Shown here one piece after another: positions 37,816 through 46,410 of a stretch of 64,000 nucleotides of DNA. The DNA lies in the NCBI RefSeq assembly GCF_014642675.1, contig NZ_BMIS01000005.1, positions 62,001-126,000 on the forward strand. Direction: 5' to 3'. Each line of letters opens with the position of its first letter. The stretch's first letter is position 1. Under the pieces are notes generated by a model. The model did not search any database and was not told the origin of the DNA. It saw only the letters and a list, made by a program, of their open reading frames with translations. The position numbers and the translations under genes are program-made. This DNA comes from Nesterenkonia cremea (GTDB taxonomy: Bacteria; Actinomycetota; Actinomycetes; Actinomycetales; Micrococcaceae).

Positions 37816-39450
37816 TCACTGCGGAACGATGTCCCGGAACAGTTCGTGCAGCACCGGTGAGAAGGGGTAGTCCACGATGTTCTGACCCAGCGCCAGCCCG
37901 GAGATCGGGTAGGCCAGCGGCAGCGCCGGGATGTCCTCGGCGATCAGTTCGGCAGCCTCGCGGTAGAGGTCGTTGCGCGAGTCCTCCTGGGTCTCGCTGC
38001 GGGCCTGATGGATCAGGTCGCGGACCTCTTCGTTGTCATAGTTGAACTCAGAGGTCACCGAGGAGAACAGCGGGCCCAAGAAGGAGTGCGGGGAGCGGTA
38101 TCCGCCGTTGCGGCCCAGCAGATGCATGGCCCGGTCCTCGTCGGCCAGCAGGCTGTCCACATAGCTGTCGTTCCACGGCACAGGCCGCGGCACCACGTTC
38201 ATTCCCACCCGGGTCAGGTCCCGGGCGATGGAGGCGAAGATCGCCTCGGGCTGGGGCAGATAGCTGCGCGTGGCGTTCATCGGGTAGAAGAACGGCAGCT
38301 CCTCACCGTCGTAGCCGCTCTCCTCGAGCAGGCGCTCGGCCTCATCCCTGTTCATGGAGAAGCGCAGCGCCTCCTCGGAGTGCACACCCAGCGCGGCCGG
38401 GGTGAACTGGTGGGCGGTGCTGGTGCCCTCCAGGAAGTGGTTCTGCACCAGGGAGCCGCGGTTGACCGCCCGGGCCACCGCCTCGCGGACCAGCGGATCC
38501 GACATCACCGGATGCTCCAGGTTGAAGCCCAGGTAGAGCACGGAGAACGGGTCGCGCTGCAGGAACATCCGGCCCGACTGGACCAGGGTCCGCAGATTGT
38601 CCGCGGTCACGTAGTCATAGACGTCCAGCTGACCGCGCTGCAGCTCGCGCAGCCGGTCGAAGGAGCGGGGGATGGAGCGCACGGTGACCTGCTCGACCTG
38701 GGCCGCTCCGTTCCAGTGGTCCTCGAAGGCGCGCAGCACGATCTGGCCGCCCTCGGTGGAGATCACCTGGTAGGCGCCGGTGCCCACGGGATTCTCCGAG
38801 ACCTGCTCGGGATCGTCATCGGAGAGGGTCTCGGCGGAGACGATCCCGAAAGCGGGCAGGGTCAGCGCCTGGATCAGGAAGACCACCGGCTCGGTCAGGG
38901 TGAGCACCACGGTGTGCTCGTCATCGGCCTCCACCGATTCCAGCACGCAGTCCTCATCGCCCATGAACCCGCCGAAGACGGAGGCGAAGGCCAGCGGGAC
39001 GGTGGTGTCCAGGACCTCGTCGCCGTAGATCTCATCCAGCCGGCCCCAGCGCTCGAAGTTGGCCACGATGACGTCGGCCGTCAGCTCGGAGCCGTCCTGG
39101 AAGGTCACGCCCTCCTGCAGCTCGAAGGTGTAGGTCAGCTGGTCGTCGCTGATCTCCCAGCCGGCGGCCAGCAGGGGAGCGGTGCTGCCGGTCTCCTGCT
39201 CGATGCCCACCAGCGTCTCGAAGACCTGCCGGCAGATCCGCTCGGTCTCAGTGTCCACGGCCAGCGCCGGGTCCAGGGAGGTGACCTCGGAGACGGCGGA
39301 GACGACGATGGCGTTCTCCGGAGTTCCATGTTCGCTCTGCTCAGCCGGGTTCACCGGGGTGGAGGCTTCGTCATGCTGCAGCGCCAGGGCCGAGGTGGCA
39401 ACGGCTGCGCCGGTGACGCCGAAGAAGCGTCTCCGGTCCATCTCAGCCAT
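37816..39450 (-). CDS. Peptide-type ABC substrate-binding protein, Tat-exported
   Basis: 544 residues of the SBP_bac_5 (oligopeptide/nickel) family. Landmarks are SAVSEVTSLDPALAVDTETE, FELQEGVTFQDGSELTADVIVANFERW and NPVGTGAYQVIS. The N-terminus has a twin-arginine signal (MDRRRFFGVTGAAVATSALA) and no lipobox cysteine, so the product may be released rather than lipid-anchored. ATG 39450 has GGAG 5 nt upstream; the frame also runs through tRNA-Leu, which rules out earlier starts. No permease or ATPase gene is adjacent, so it is an orphan binding protein. Confidence 0.9.
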   Translation of the reverse strand: MAEMDRRRFFGVTGAAVATSALALQHDEASTPVNPAEQSEHGTPENAIVVSAVSEVTSLDPALAVDTETERICRQVFETLVGIEQETGSTAPLLAAGWEISDDQLTYTFELQEGVTFQDGSELTADVIVANFERWGRLDEIYGDEVLDTTVPLAFASVFGGFMGDEDCVLESVEADDEHTVVLTLTEPVVFLIQALTLPAFGIVSAETLSDDDPEQVSENPVGTGAYQVISTEGGQIVLRAFEDHWNGAAQVEQVTVRSIPRSFDRLRELQRGQLDVYDYVTADNLRTLVQSGRMFLQRDPFSVLYLGFNLEHPVMSDPLVREAVARAVNRGSLVQNHFLEGTSTAHQFTPAALGVHSEEALRFSMNRDEAERLLEESGYDGEELPFFYPMNATRSYLPQPEAIFASIARDLTRVGMNVVPRPVPWNDSYVDSLLADEDRAMHLLGRNGGYRSPHSFLGPLFSSVTSEFNYDNEEVRDLIHQARSETQEDSRNDLYREAAELIAEDIPALPLAYPISGLALGQNIVDYPFSPVLHELFRDIVPQ

Positions 39451-39484
39451 CTGGGCTCCGTTTCTCATCATCTCGACATCACGG

Positions 39485-39565
<81 letters not shown>

Positions 39566-39642
39566 CTGCCGCGCCCGGCGATGCATCACATGCAGTCCGG
39601 ACGCGGCTGACCATTCTACTGGCTCTGAGAGCCGGGAGCGTC

Positions 39643-40137
39643 TCAGACGCCGAGCTTGGTGCGCAGGCGCTCCACGTGGCCGGTGGCCTTCACGTTGTAC
39701 TGGGCCAGCTCCACGGTGCCCTCCTCGTCGATGACCACAGTGGAGCGGATCAGACCCACGGAGACCTTGCCGTAGTTCTTCTTCTCGCCCCAGGCGCCGT
39801 AGGCCTCGGCCACGGCGTGGCCCTCATCGGAGAGCAGCGGGAAGTTCAGATCCTGCTCATCGGCGAACTTCTCCAGTGCGGAGACCGGGTCCGGGGAGAT
39901 GCCCAGCACGGTGTAGCCGGCACCCACCAGCGACTGCAGCGAATCGCGGAAGTCGCAGGCCTCGGTGGTGCATCCCGGGGTGGAGGCCTTGGGATAGAAG
40001 TAGGTGATGACCTTCTGTCCGCGCAGGTCCTTCAGTGAGACGGTGGATCCGTCTGCGGAGGTCAGGGAGAAGTCGGGGGCGGCGTCGCCTGCGGAGAGGC
40101 GTCCGGCGTCGTCGGGAGTGTTCTTCTGCTCAGTCAT
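39643..40137 (-). CDS. bcp: Thioredoxin-dependent peroxiredoxin (Bcp type)
   Basis: 164 residues. The enzyme reduces hydrogen peroxide and organic hydroperoxides. The peroxidatic C56 and the resolving C61 are in TPGCTTEACDFRD, the five-residue spacing typical of two-Cys Bcp/PrxQ. YFYPKASTPGC and GISPDPVSALEKFADEQDLNFPLLSDE are family segments. ATG 40137 is supported by TAAAGT with a 7-nt gap upstream. The gene diverges from an unknown protein gene, with 48 bp between the start codons. Confidence 0.93.
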   Translation of the reverse strand: MTEQKNTPDDAGRLSAGDAAPDFSLTSADGSTVSLKDLRGQKVITYFYPKASTPGCTTEACDFRDSLQSLVGAGYTVLGISPDPVSALEKFADEQDLNFPLLSDEGHAVAEAYGAWGEKKNYGKVSVGLIRSTVVIDEEGTVELAQYNVKATGHVERLRTKLGV

Positions 40138-40144
40138 GGCCCCC

Positions 40145-40150
40145 ACTTTA
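40145..40150 (-). promoter_or_regulatory. -10 element TAAAGT of bcp (leaderless)
   Basis: On the minus strand TAAAGT is followed by GGGGGCC and then ATG 40137. Confidence 0.45.
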
Positions 40151-40172
40151 CGCGCCGGTCATACACGGTCCG

Positions 40173-40178
40173 TAGACT
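40173..40178 (+). promoter_or_regulatory. -10 element TAGACT (leaderless)
   Basis: TAGACT ends 7 nt before ATG 40186. The divergent -10 of bcp lies only 22 bp away. Confidence 0.5.
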
Positions 40179-40185
40179 TTGCGGC

Positions 40186-40719
40186 ATGGCGACCATCACG
40201 GAGCGCGACGAGGCCGCGGAACGACTGATGCATGCCCTGCGCGGGACCTTCGACGCCTCGGTGATGAACTTCGGCTCCTACAACATCCTCTATGCGGCCA
40301 ATCGCTGCGCCGCCGCCCCTGAAGAGATCGACGACGCCGACTCCTCGGCCCAGCAGCGGGCCGCCTCCGCAAGGCATCTGTTGGTGGGCTACCGCCGTCA
40401 GCCGGTGGAGCTGGTGCTCTGCCCGGTGGATCTGCGCGAGGCTCTGCCCCGTGCCGCGGCAGAGAACGACGCCGAGCCGGTCCCTTCGGTGCCGGCCACG
40501 GTGAACCTCACCAATCTGGCCGGACTGGCCACCGATGATGAGGGAGTGGAGATCATCTTCTCCACCGGATACCGGGTGGGGCTGCGCATGTGCAGCTCGG
40601 TGGTCTTCGAGGAGATGCCCCAGGCACGGATCGAGCAGCGCTGGGACGTGGAGGACTTCTACGAGTTCATCGACTTCTTCATGGACACAGTGGAGGCCCA
40701 GACCGGGGAGCAGTCCTGA
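40186..40719 (+). CDS. Conserved-looking protein of unknown function
   Basis: 177 residues, no signal peptide or membrane helix. The sequence is a mixed alpha/beta protein with MHALRGTFDASVMNFGSYNILYAAN, HLLVGYRRQPVELVLCPVDL and a C-terminal DVEDFYEFIDFFMDTVEAQ. I do not recognise the family. The start is well supported by the -10 hexamer and the absence of a Shine-Dalgarno. It ends 52 bp before the convergent DUF4282 gene. Confidence 0.75.
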   Translation: MATITERDEAAERLMHALRGTFDASVMNFGSYNILYAANRCAAAPEEIDDADSSAQQRAASARHLLVGYRRQPVELVLCPVDLREALPRAAAENDAEPVPSVPATVNLTNLAGLATDDEGVEIIFSTGYRVGLRMCSSVVFEEMPQARIEQRWDVEDFYEFIDFFMDTVEAQTGEQS

Positions 40720-40771
40720 GCGCTCCCGGTCCGGGCCCCATCCATCTGCAGCTGTGCGGGCTCTGTGCCCA

Positions 40772-41329
40772 TCAGCGGCGGCTGAGCACCTCGCGCAGTC
40801 CGCGGAACTCCTCCTGCATGGCTGAGGTGTTCTGCGCAGTGCGCACAGTGCTGACCAGGAACTCCAGGACCACACGGATCCAGATCACGTAGAGGATCAC
40901 CGGGATCCAGCCCAGCAGCAGAGCCGTGGCACCGGCGGCGGGCTCCCAGACGAAGCCTGCCACCACATAGAACAGCCACAGCAGCACCAGGAAGGCGCTG
41001 GAGAGGATGTAGATGAACTTGATGAACTTGATCGTGACGAAGCTGTCGAAGTTGAAGTCGAACAGCGCGCCGAAGAAGCCCTTCGCCTCAGTGGCGGCGG
41101 CCTGACTCTGGCTCTGCTGGCCCGGATGGGGCTGGCCGGGATGCGGCTGATACGGGCTCGGCGGCTGTCCCGGCTGCCAGGGGTGGGGCGGCTGCCCGCC
41201 CTGCGGAGGCTGGGGCGGCTGGCCCTGGGGCTGTTCTCCCTGGGGGTGACCGCTCTGCGGGTGGTTCGGGTCCGGCTGGTTCGGGTCCGGCTGGTTCGGG
41301 TCGCTGGGCTGACCGGGCTGCTGAGTCAT
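40772..41329 (-). CDS. DUF4282 membrane protein with Pro/Gln-rich N-terminus
   Basis: 185 residues. The first 95 or so residues are low complexity (Pro, Gln, His, Gly) and include a DPNQP repeat. The rest is the DUF4282 domain: LFDFNFDSFVTIKFIKFIYIL, then two membrane helices (about 112-160) and a short C-terminal cytoplasmic helix. ATG 41329 is preceded by GAGGAG. The frame stays open upstream, but the residues there do not fit the family. The function is unknown. Confidence 0.85.
   Translation of the reverse strand: MTQQPGQPSDPNQPDPNQPDPNHPQSGHPQGEQPQGQPPQPPQGGQPPHPWQPGQPPSPYQPHPGQPHPGQQSQSQAAATEAKGFFGALFDFNFDSFVTIKFIKFIYILSSAFLVLLWLFYVVAGFVWEPAAGATALLLGWIPVILYVIWIRVVLEFLVSTVRTAQNTSAMQEEFRGLREVLSRR
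41263..41307 (+). repeat. Tandem 15-bp repeat in the DUF4282 gene
   Basis: Two identical copies of GGTTCGGGTCCGGCT and a third degenerate copy. On the coding (minus) strand they encode the repeated DPNQP peptide. Confidence 0.8.
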
Positions 41330-41467
41330 GGCTGCTCCTCGAAGCGATGCGCGTGAAGTGGTTCGTTCGGCGCGTGACGGCGCGGATCCCAGCCGCGTTC
41401 CGCCTCGCACGGTCAGCCTACTGAAGACTGCGGAATAGGGTGAGATCAGGATCACCCTGAGCTCGAG

Positions 41468-41497
41468 TTGGCGTCCTCTCAGGACCGGTGCTAAAGT
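41468..41497 (+). promoter_or_regulatory. Promoter of tRNA-Lys
   Basis: TTGGCG at 41468-41473 and TAAAGT at 41492-41497 with an 18-bp spacer, about 63 bp before the tRNA. Confidence 0.5.
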
Positions 41498-41560
41498 TTT
41501 ATGTCGTTGCCCGGAGCGATCGGGGCAGCATCGCAGAGATCCTCTGGAGCCCGCGAAGAC

Positions 41561-41633
41561 GGGCCTCTAGCTCAACTGGCAGAGCACCAGACTCTTAATC
41601 TGTAGGTTCCGGGTTCGAGTCCCGGGGGGCCCA
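41561..41633 (+). tRNA. tRNA-Lys (anticodon CUU)
   Basis: 73-nt cloverleaf. The acceptor is GGGCCTC/GGGGCCC with one G-U pair and discriminator A. The D arm contains TAGCTCAACTGGCAGAGCA, the anticodon loop CTCTTAA reads CUU, and the T arm is CCGGGTTCGAGTCCCGG. CCA is not encoded (ACA follows). Confidence 0.95.
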
Positions 41634-41806
41634 CAGCTCCGAGGAGGATCGCACGGGAGGCGTCGTCACCAGGTGGCGGCGCCTCTTCGCGTATCCGAGG
41701 CGAACAGGCCGGCTGTGCGCCCTGCGGAGGAGGTGCGATTCGCCGCCGTCGCGGCGGACACGCTATTGTAGATCGGTCCGTGCCGACTCTATGGTCAATG
41801 GCACTG

Positions 41807-41880
41807 CGGGAAGTAGTTCAGTTTGGTAGAGCGCTCGCTTTGGGAGCGAGAGGTCGCAGGTTCAAATCCTGTCTTCCCGA
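41807..41880 (+). tRNA. tRNA-Pro (anticodon UGG)
   Basis: 74-nt cloverleaf. The acceptor is CGGGAAG/CTTCCCG with discriminator A. The D arm contains TAGTTCAGTTTGGTAGAGCG, the anticodon loop TTTGGGA reads UGG, and the T arm is GCAGGTTCAAATCCTGT. It lies 54 bp before tig. Confidence 0.95.
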
Positions 41881-41934
41881 CGGCGGCATGGGCCGCGTCA
41901 GACAGATCAGTCGTCATCAATCAGGAGCCCCCAC

Positions 41935-43290
41935 GTGGTCAAGAGCACCGTTGAAAATCTGAACCCGACTCGAGTCAAGCTGACCATCGAGGTGTCCTCG
42001 GAGGAGCTTGAGCCGAAGATCAAGGCGGCCTACACCAGCATCGCCCAGCAGGTTCAGGTCCCCGGCTTCCGCAAGGGCAAGGTGCCGGCTCCGATCATCG
42101 ATCAGCGCATCGGCCGCGAGTACGTGATCCAGCAGGCCATCAATGACAACCTGCAGGAGTTCTACCAGGCAGGTCTTGCCGAGGCCGGCATCACCCCGCT
42201 GTCCCGCCCCGAGGTCGAGGTGGACGAGATTCCGGACACCAAGACCGATGAGGGTGTCCTGAAGTTCTCCGGCGAGCTGGACATCAAGCCCGAGATCGAG
42301 CTGCCCGACTACTCCGGACTGGAGGTCGAGGTCGAGGTGCGCGAGGCCGACGAGGCCGCTGTCCAGGAGCAGCTCGACGAGCTGCGCGGACGCTTCGGCA
42401 CCCTGAAGGACATCGAGCGCCCCGCCGCCAAGGATGACTTTGTGACCATCGACCTGGTCGCCACCGTCGGTGAGGAAGAGGTGGACAACGCCACCGGCCT
42501 GTCCTACCAGGTCGGCGCAGGCACCATGCTCGAGGGCATCGACGAGGCCCTGGAGGGCCTCTCCGCCGGTGAGGACGCCACCTTCGAGACCACTCTGCAG
42601 GGCGGCGAGAATTCCGGCCAGCAGGCTTCCGTGAAGGTCACTCTCCAGGCGGTGAAGGAGCGCGAGCTCCCCGAGGCCGACGACGAGTTCGCCCAGATGG
42701 CCTCCGAGTTCGACACCATCGACGAGCTCAAGGAGGACCTGAAGAAGAAGGCTGAGGACAACGTCGTCGTCGAACAGGGCGTGGAGGCCCGCGACAAGGT
42801 CCTCGAGAAGCTCATGGAGCTTGTCGAGGTCCCCGTCCCCGAGTCCGTGGTCTCCGAGCAGGTCGAGCAGCACTTCTCCGGCCAGGGCCACACCACCGGT
42901 GACGATCACGACTCCGAGGAGCACCGCGCGGAGATCGAGGAGCAGACCCGCGACGCCTTCCGCAACGAGATCGTGCTGGATGAGATCGCCGAGAAGGAAG
43001 AGATCGGCGTCGACCAGAGCGAGGTCATCGAGTACATCGTCTCCACCGCCGGCCAGTACGGCATGGAGCCCAACCAGTTCGCCCAGATGCTGGACCAGGC
43101 CGGCCAGGTGCCCATGATCATGGGCGAGGTCCGCCGCCGCAAGGCGCTGGCCAAGGTGCTCGAGCTGGCCACCGTCAAGGACAGCAAGGGCGCAGAGGTC
43201 GACCTGACCGACTTCGTGACCCCGCAGGGCCAGGAGGAGGAGTCCGAGGAGGTGGCCCCCGCAGAGGAGGCATCCTCCGAGGAGAAGTGA
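41935..43290 (+). CDS. tig: Trigger factor (peptidyl-prolyl isomerase chaperone)
   Basis: 451 residues. It is the ribosome-bound chaperone for nascent chains. The ribosome-binding signature [12 protein letters not shown] is near residue 44, followed by the FKBP-type isomerase domain (about 155-240) and a long helical C-terminal domain. The tail is acidic ([18 protein letters not shown]). GTG 41935 has AGGAG at 41921-41925. It precedes clpP1-clpP2-clpX, the standard order, and ends at a strong terminator. Confidence 0.96.
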   Translation: MVKSTVENLNPTRVKLTIEVSSEELEPKIKAAYTSIAQQVQVPGFRKGKVPAPIIDQRIGREYVIQQAINDNLQEFYQAGLAEAGITPLSRPEVEVDEIPDTKTDEGVLKFSGELDIKPEIELPDYSGLEVEVEVREADEAAVQEQLDELRGRFGTLKDIERPAAKDDFVTIDLVATVGEEEVDNATGLSYQVGAGTMLEGIDEALEGLSAGEDATFETTLQGGENSGQQASVKVTLQAVKERELPEADDEFAQMASEFDTIDELKEDLKKKAEDNVVVEQGVEARDKVLEKLMELVEVPVPESVVSEQVEQHFSGQGHTTGDDHDSEEHRAEIEEQTRDAFRNEIVLDEIAEKEEIGVDQSEVIEYIVSTAGQYGMEPNQFAQMLDQAGQVPMIMGEVRRRKALAKVLELATVKDSKGAEVDLTDFVTPQGQEEESEEVAPAEEASSEEK

Positions 43291-43313
43291 TCTCCGCCTG
43301 AGCCCAGGCATCC

Positions 43314-43347
43314 GAAGCCCCGCATCCGCCGACGGATGCGGGGCTTC
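43314..43347 (+). terminator. Rho-independent terminator of tig
   Basis: Perfect 15-bp stem GAAGCCCCGCATCCG with its complement and tetraloop CCGA. The T-rich tail is weak. Confidence 0.8.
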
Positions 43348-43363
43348 GTGCATCTGCGCCGCC

Positions 43364-43379
43364 TTCGCCCAACAGCGAA
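43364..43379 (+). promoter_or_regulatory. Putative ClgR box upstream of clpP1
   Basis: TTCGCCCAACAGCGAA is a palindrome with arms TTCGC/GCGAA. It fits the TTCGCY-N5-GCG form of the ClgR site described for actinobacterial clp promoters. It lies 89 bp before the clpP1 start. A -10-like TAATGT is at 43419-43424. Confidence 0.5.
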
Positions 43380-43467
43380 CAGTCCCGCGCCGGGAGGGAC
43401 CGCGGGCCCCAGAGCAAGTAATGTCGTATCCGAATTCTTCTCGAGACATCCAGTGGAGGAGCTGTCC

Positions 43468-44091
43468 ATGACTGAGAGCCCCAGCATGCAAACCCCGCCG
43501 ACGATGCAGACCGTGGACCCGGCATCCCGGGACGACTACATCTACAACCGGCTGCTCAAAGAGCGGATCATCTGGCTCGGCTCGGAGGTCCGCGACGACA
43601 ACGCCAACGCCATCTGCTCGCAGATGCTGCTGCTGTCGGCTGAGGACCCCGAGGCGGATATCTACCTCTACATCAACTCCCCGGGCGGTTCGGTCACCGC
43701 AGGCATGGCCATCTACGACACCATGCAGTTCATCCCGAACGACGTGGTGACCGTGGCCACCGGCCTGGCGGCCTCCATGGGACAGTTCCTGCTGTCCTCG
43801 GGCACCCCGGGCAAGCGCTTCGCCACCCCGCATGCACGCGTCCTGATGCACCAGCCCTCGGGCGGCATCGGCGGCACCGAGTCGGATGTCCGCATCCAGG
43901 CCGAGCTGATCCAGCACATGAAGCAGGTCATGGCGGAGCTGACCGCGGAGCAGACCGGTCAGTCCATCGAGACCATCCTGAAGGACAACGCCCGCGACAT
44001 GTGGTTCACCGCTCAGCAGGGCCTCGAATACGGCTTCTTCGACAAGATCGCCCAGCGCTCCTCCACCGTCTCCGGCGGCGGCGGAGTCTGA
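43468..44091 (+). CDS. clpP1: ATP-dependent Clp protease proteolytic subunit ClpP1
   Basis: 207-residue serine protease subunit. The catalytic Ser103 ([10 protein letters not shown]) and His128 ([10 protein letters not shown]) are visible, and the Asp lies further on. [21 protein letters not shown] is the chamber-lining motif. By order and similarity it is the ClpP1 paralogue of mycobacteria. ATG 43468 has TGGAGGAG 7 nt upstream; the frame is open back into the tig terminator and is not coding there. ClpP1 and ClpP2 normally form a mixed tetradecamer. Confidence 0.96.
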   Translation: MTESPSMQTPPTMQTVDPASRDDYIYNRLLKERIIWLGSEVRDDNANAICSQMLLLSAEDPEADIYLYINSPGGSVTAGMAIYDTMQFIPNDVVTVATGLAASMGQFLLSSGTPGKRFATPHARVLMHQPSGGIGGTESDVRIQAELIQHMKQVMAELTAEQTGQSIETILKDNARDMWFTAQQGLEYGFFDKIAQRSSTVSGGGGV

Positions 44092-44138
44092 GAGAACGAA
44101 CGAGTCAGCGGCCAGAACAGGACATTCAAGGAGCTTTC

Positions 44139-44810
44139 ATGAACTTCGATCTCAATCAGACTCCGCAGGCGATGCCCATGCCGGGCGCCCCCGCGGCCCC
44201 GGGCGTGGACAGCCGCTACATCCTCCCGCAGTTCGAGGAGCGGACCCCCTACGGCTTCAAACGCAACGACCCCTACGCGAAGCTCTTCGAGGATCGCATC
44301 ATCTTCCTGGGCACCCAGGTGGACGACGCCTCCGCCGATGACATCATGGCGCAGCTGCTGGTGCTGGAGTCCATGGACTCCGAGCGGGACATCACGCTCT
44401 ACATCAACTCGCCCGGCGGCTCCTTCACCGCGATGACCGCCATCTACGACACCATGCAGTTCATCCGTCCGCATGTGCAGACGGTCTGCCTGGGTCAGGC
44501 CGCGTCCGCGGCGGCTGTGCTGCTGGCCGCCGGCACCCCCGGCAAGCGCCTGGCGCTGCCCAACGCGCGCGTGCTGATCCACCAGCCGGCCATGGGCGGC
44601 CAGCGCGGAACCGCCACCGACCTGGCCATCCAGGCCGATGAGGTCCGCCGCATCCGCACCTGGATGGAGGAGGTGCTGGCCCAGCACACCGATAAGACGG
44701 CTGAGCAGGTCAGCGAGGATATCGACCGCGATAAGTTCCTCTCCGCCGCCGAGGCCGAGGTCTACGGCCTGGTGGACGAGGTCCTGGAGTCCCGCAAGCT
44801 TCCCGTGTGA
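44139..44810 (+). CDS. clpP2: ATP-dependent Clp protease proteolytic subunit ClpP2
   Basis: 223 residues. Catalytic Ser123 ([11 protein letters not shown]) and His148 ([11 protein letters not shown]) are present. The N-terminal extension with [21 protein letters not shown] and the motif [20 protein letters not shown] are the hallmarks of ClpP2. It begins 47 bp after clpP1 with AAGGAG at 44128-44133. A long hairpin terminator follows. Confidence 0.96.
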   Translation: MNFDLNQTPQAMPMPGAPAAPGVDSRYILPQFEERTPYGFKRNDPYAKLFEDRIIFLGTQVDDASADDIMAQLLVLESMDSERDITLYINSPGGSFTAMTAIYDTMQFIRPHVQTVCLGQAASAAAVLLAAGTPGKRLALPNARVLIHQPAMGGQRGTATDLAIQADEVRRIRTWMEEVLAQHTDKTAEQVSEDIDRDKFLSAAEAEVYGLVDEVLESRKLPV

Positions 44811-44841
44811 GCTGCGGAATCCACGGCACAGCCATACTCTG

Positions 44842-44885
44842 AGCACCGGCGGTGACCTGCCTGCATGGCGGTCACCGCCGGTGCT
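44842..44885 (+). terminator. Terminator of clpP1-clpP2
   Basis: Perfect 16-bp stem AGCACCGGCGGTGACC with its complement, 12-nt loop, then GTCTCTGTC. It separates clpP2 from clpX. Confidence 0.75.
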
Positions 44886-44896
44886 GTCTCTGTCAC

Positions 44897-44913
44897 GTAC
44901 CCTAGATGGGTAC
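44897..44913 (+). promoter_or_regulatory. Palindrome GTACCC-N5-GGGTAC upstream of clpX
   Basis: A perfect 6-bp inverted repeat with spacer TAGAT, 35 bp before the clpX start and right after the clpP terminator. It may overlap the clpX promoter and act as an operator. It does not match the ClgR box. Confidence 0.4.
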
Positions 44914-44947
44914 TACGTTTCGTCAGTCGCTGAGGGGATTCACGTCC

Positions 44948-46240
44948 ATGGCACGTATCGGGGAGAGCGCAGATCTGCTGAAGTGCTCGTTCTGCGGCAA
45001 GAGCCAGAAGCAGGTCCGCTATAAGCTCATCGCCGGACCCGGCGTCTATATCTGTGACGAATGCATCGAGCTCTGCAACGAGATCATCGAAGAGTACCTC
45101 AACGAGGTGCAGGAGCCCGATGACTTCGAGCTCCCCACTCCGGCGGACATCAAGAGCTACCTGGACGAGTATGTGATCGGCCAGGATCCCGCCAAGCGCT
45201 CCCTGGCCGTCGCGGTGCACAACCACTACAAGCGCATCCAGGCCACCGGCTCCGCCAAGAAGACCGCATCCCTGGAGAAGGGCCCACTGGACGATGTCGA
45301 GATCGGCAAGTCCAACATCCTGATGTTGGGCCCCACCGGATCCGGCAAGACCTACCTGGCGCAGTCCCTTGCGCGGAAGCTGCAGGTCCCGTTCGTCGTC
45401 GCCGACGCCACCTCGCTGACCGAGGCTGGCTATGTGGGCGAGGACGTGGAGAACATCCTGCTCAAGCTCATCCAGGCCGCCGACGGCGATGTGAAGAAGG
45501 CCGAGCAGGGCATCATCTACATCGACGAGATCGACAAGATCTCGCGCAAATCGGAGAACCCCTCCATCACCCGCGACGTCTCCGGCGAGGGTGTTCAGCA
45601 GGCGCTGCTGAAGATCCTCGAGGGAACCACCGCCTCGGTTGCTCCGCAGGGTGGGCGCAAGCATCCCCAGCAGGAGTACGTCCAGATCGACACCACCAAT
45701 GTGCTCTTCATCGTGGCCGGTGCCTTCGCCGGTCTGGAGGAGCTCATCGAGTCTCGCGCCGGCCGCAAGGGCATCGGCTTCGGTGCTCCGCTGAACACCA
45801 TCACCAAGGGTGAGGCCAGCTACGCCGACGTCGAGCCGGAGGACCTGCACAAATTCGGTCTGATCCCCGAGTTCATCGGCCGCCTGCCTGTGGTCGCCAC
45901 AGTGGAGGACCTGGACTCCGATGCTCTGGTCAGCATCCTGACCGAGCCGAAGAACGCTCTGCTGAAGCAGTATCAGAAGATGTTCGCCATCGACGGTGTC
46001 GAGCTGGAGTTCACCGAGGGCGCGCTCCGTGCCGTGGTGGAGCAGGCCGAGGCCCGGGGGACCGGCGCCCGTGGCCTGCGCTCCATCCTGGAGGGCGTGC
46101 TGAATCCGCTGATGTTCGACCTTCCCTCCCGCGACGACGTCGCTGCTGTGACGGTGACTGAGGAGACGGTGCGTGAGGGTGCTGAGCCTGAGCTGATCAC
46201 CCACGACGAGCAGAAGAAGCTGCGCAAGAAGTCGGCCTGA
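44948..46240 (+). CDS. clpX: ATP-dependent Clp protease ATP-binding subunit ClpX
   Basis: 430-residue AAA+ unfoldase. The zinc-binding domain has [10 protein letters not shown] and [10 protein letters not shown] (C4 type). Walker A GPTGSGKT is at residues 128-135 and Walker B is [23 protein letters not shown] sensor 2 is close to the C-terminus. ATG 44948 ([13 protein letters not shown]) is the family start, with GAGGGG upstream; an in-frame ATG at 44906 adds 14 residues and is less likely. It works with ClpP1P2. Confidence 0.96.
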   Translation: MARIGESADLLKCSFCGKSQKQVRYKLIAGPGVYICDECIELCNEIIEEYLNEVQEPDDFELPTPADIKSYLDEYVIGQDPAKRSLAVAVHNHYKRIQATGSAKKTASLEKGPLDDVEIGKSNILMLGPTGSGKTYLAQSLARKLQVPFVVADATSLTEAGYVGEDVENILLKLIQAADGDVKKAEQGIIYIDEIDKISRKSENPSITRDVSGEGVQQALLKILEGTTASVAPQGGRKHPQQEYVQIDTTNVLFIVAGAFAGLEELIESRAGRKGIGFGAPLNTITKGEASYADVEPEDLHKFGLIPEFIGRLPVVATVEDLDSDALVSILTEPKNALLKQYQKMFAIDGVELEFTEGALRAVVEQAEARGTGARGLRSILEGVLNPLMFDLPSRDDVAAVTVTEETVREGAEPELITHDEQKKLRKKSA

Positions 46241-46248
46241 TCCCCTGA

Positions 46249-46268
46249 CCTGGATCGACCAGGATTTT
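46249..46268 (+). terminator. Weak terminator after clpX
   Basis: CCTGG-ATCGA-CCAGG stem followed by ATTTT. The stem is only 5 bp. Confidence 0.4.
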
Positions 46269-46293
46269 CCCCATCTCATTCATTGAGAACGTG

Positions 46294-46332
46294 TGGTGGA
46301 ATGTGTTCCGCACCATGTCACCGGTGTATATT
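46294..46332 (+). promoter_or_regulatory. Promoter/operator of the sugar ABC operon
   Basis: An imperfect inverted repeat TGGTGGAA-TGTG-TTCCGCACCA at 46294-46315 lies just upstream of TATATT at 46327-46332. The repeat covers the expected -35 position, which suits repressor control (inference). Confidence 0.4.
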
Positions 46333-46410
46333 CGACCGGAACTGTGAACGTGAGCAGAGTCACCGAGGTGCTGATATGCCCGGCGGCTCCACGAGGGGAA
46401 GGTGCGATCC

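Noticed and set aside
41917..43917. 666-codon open frame on the minus strand
   Set aside because: It covers tig and clpP1 in antisense and crosses the tig terminator.
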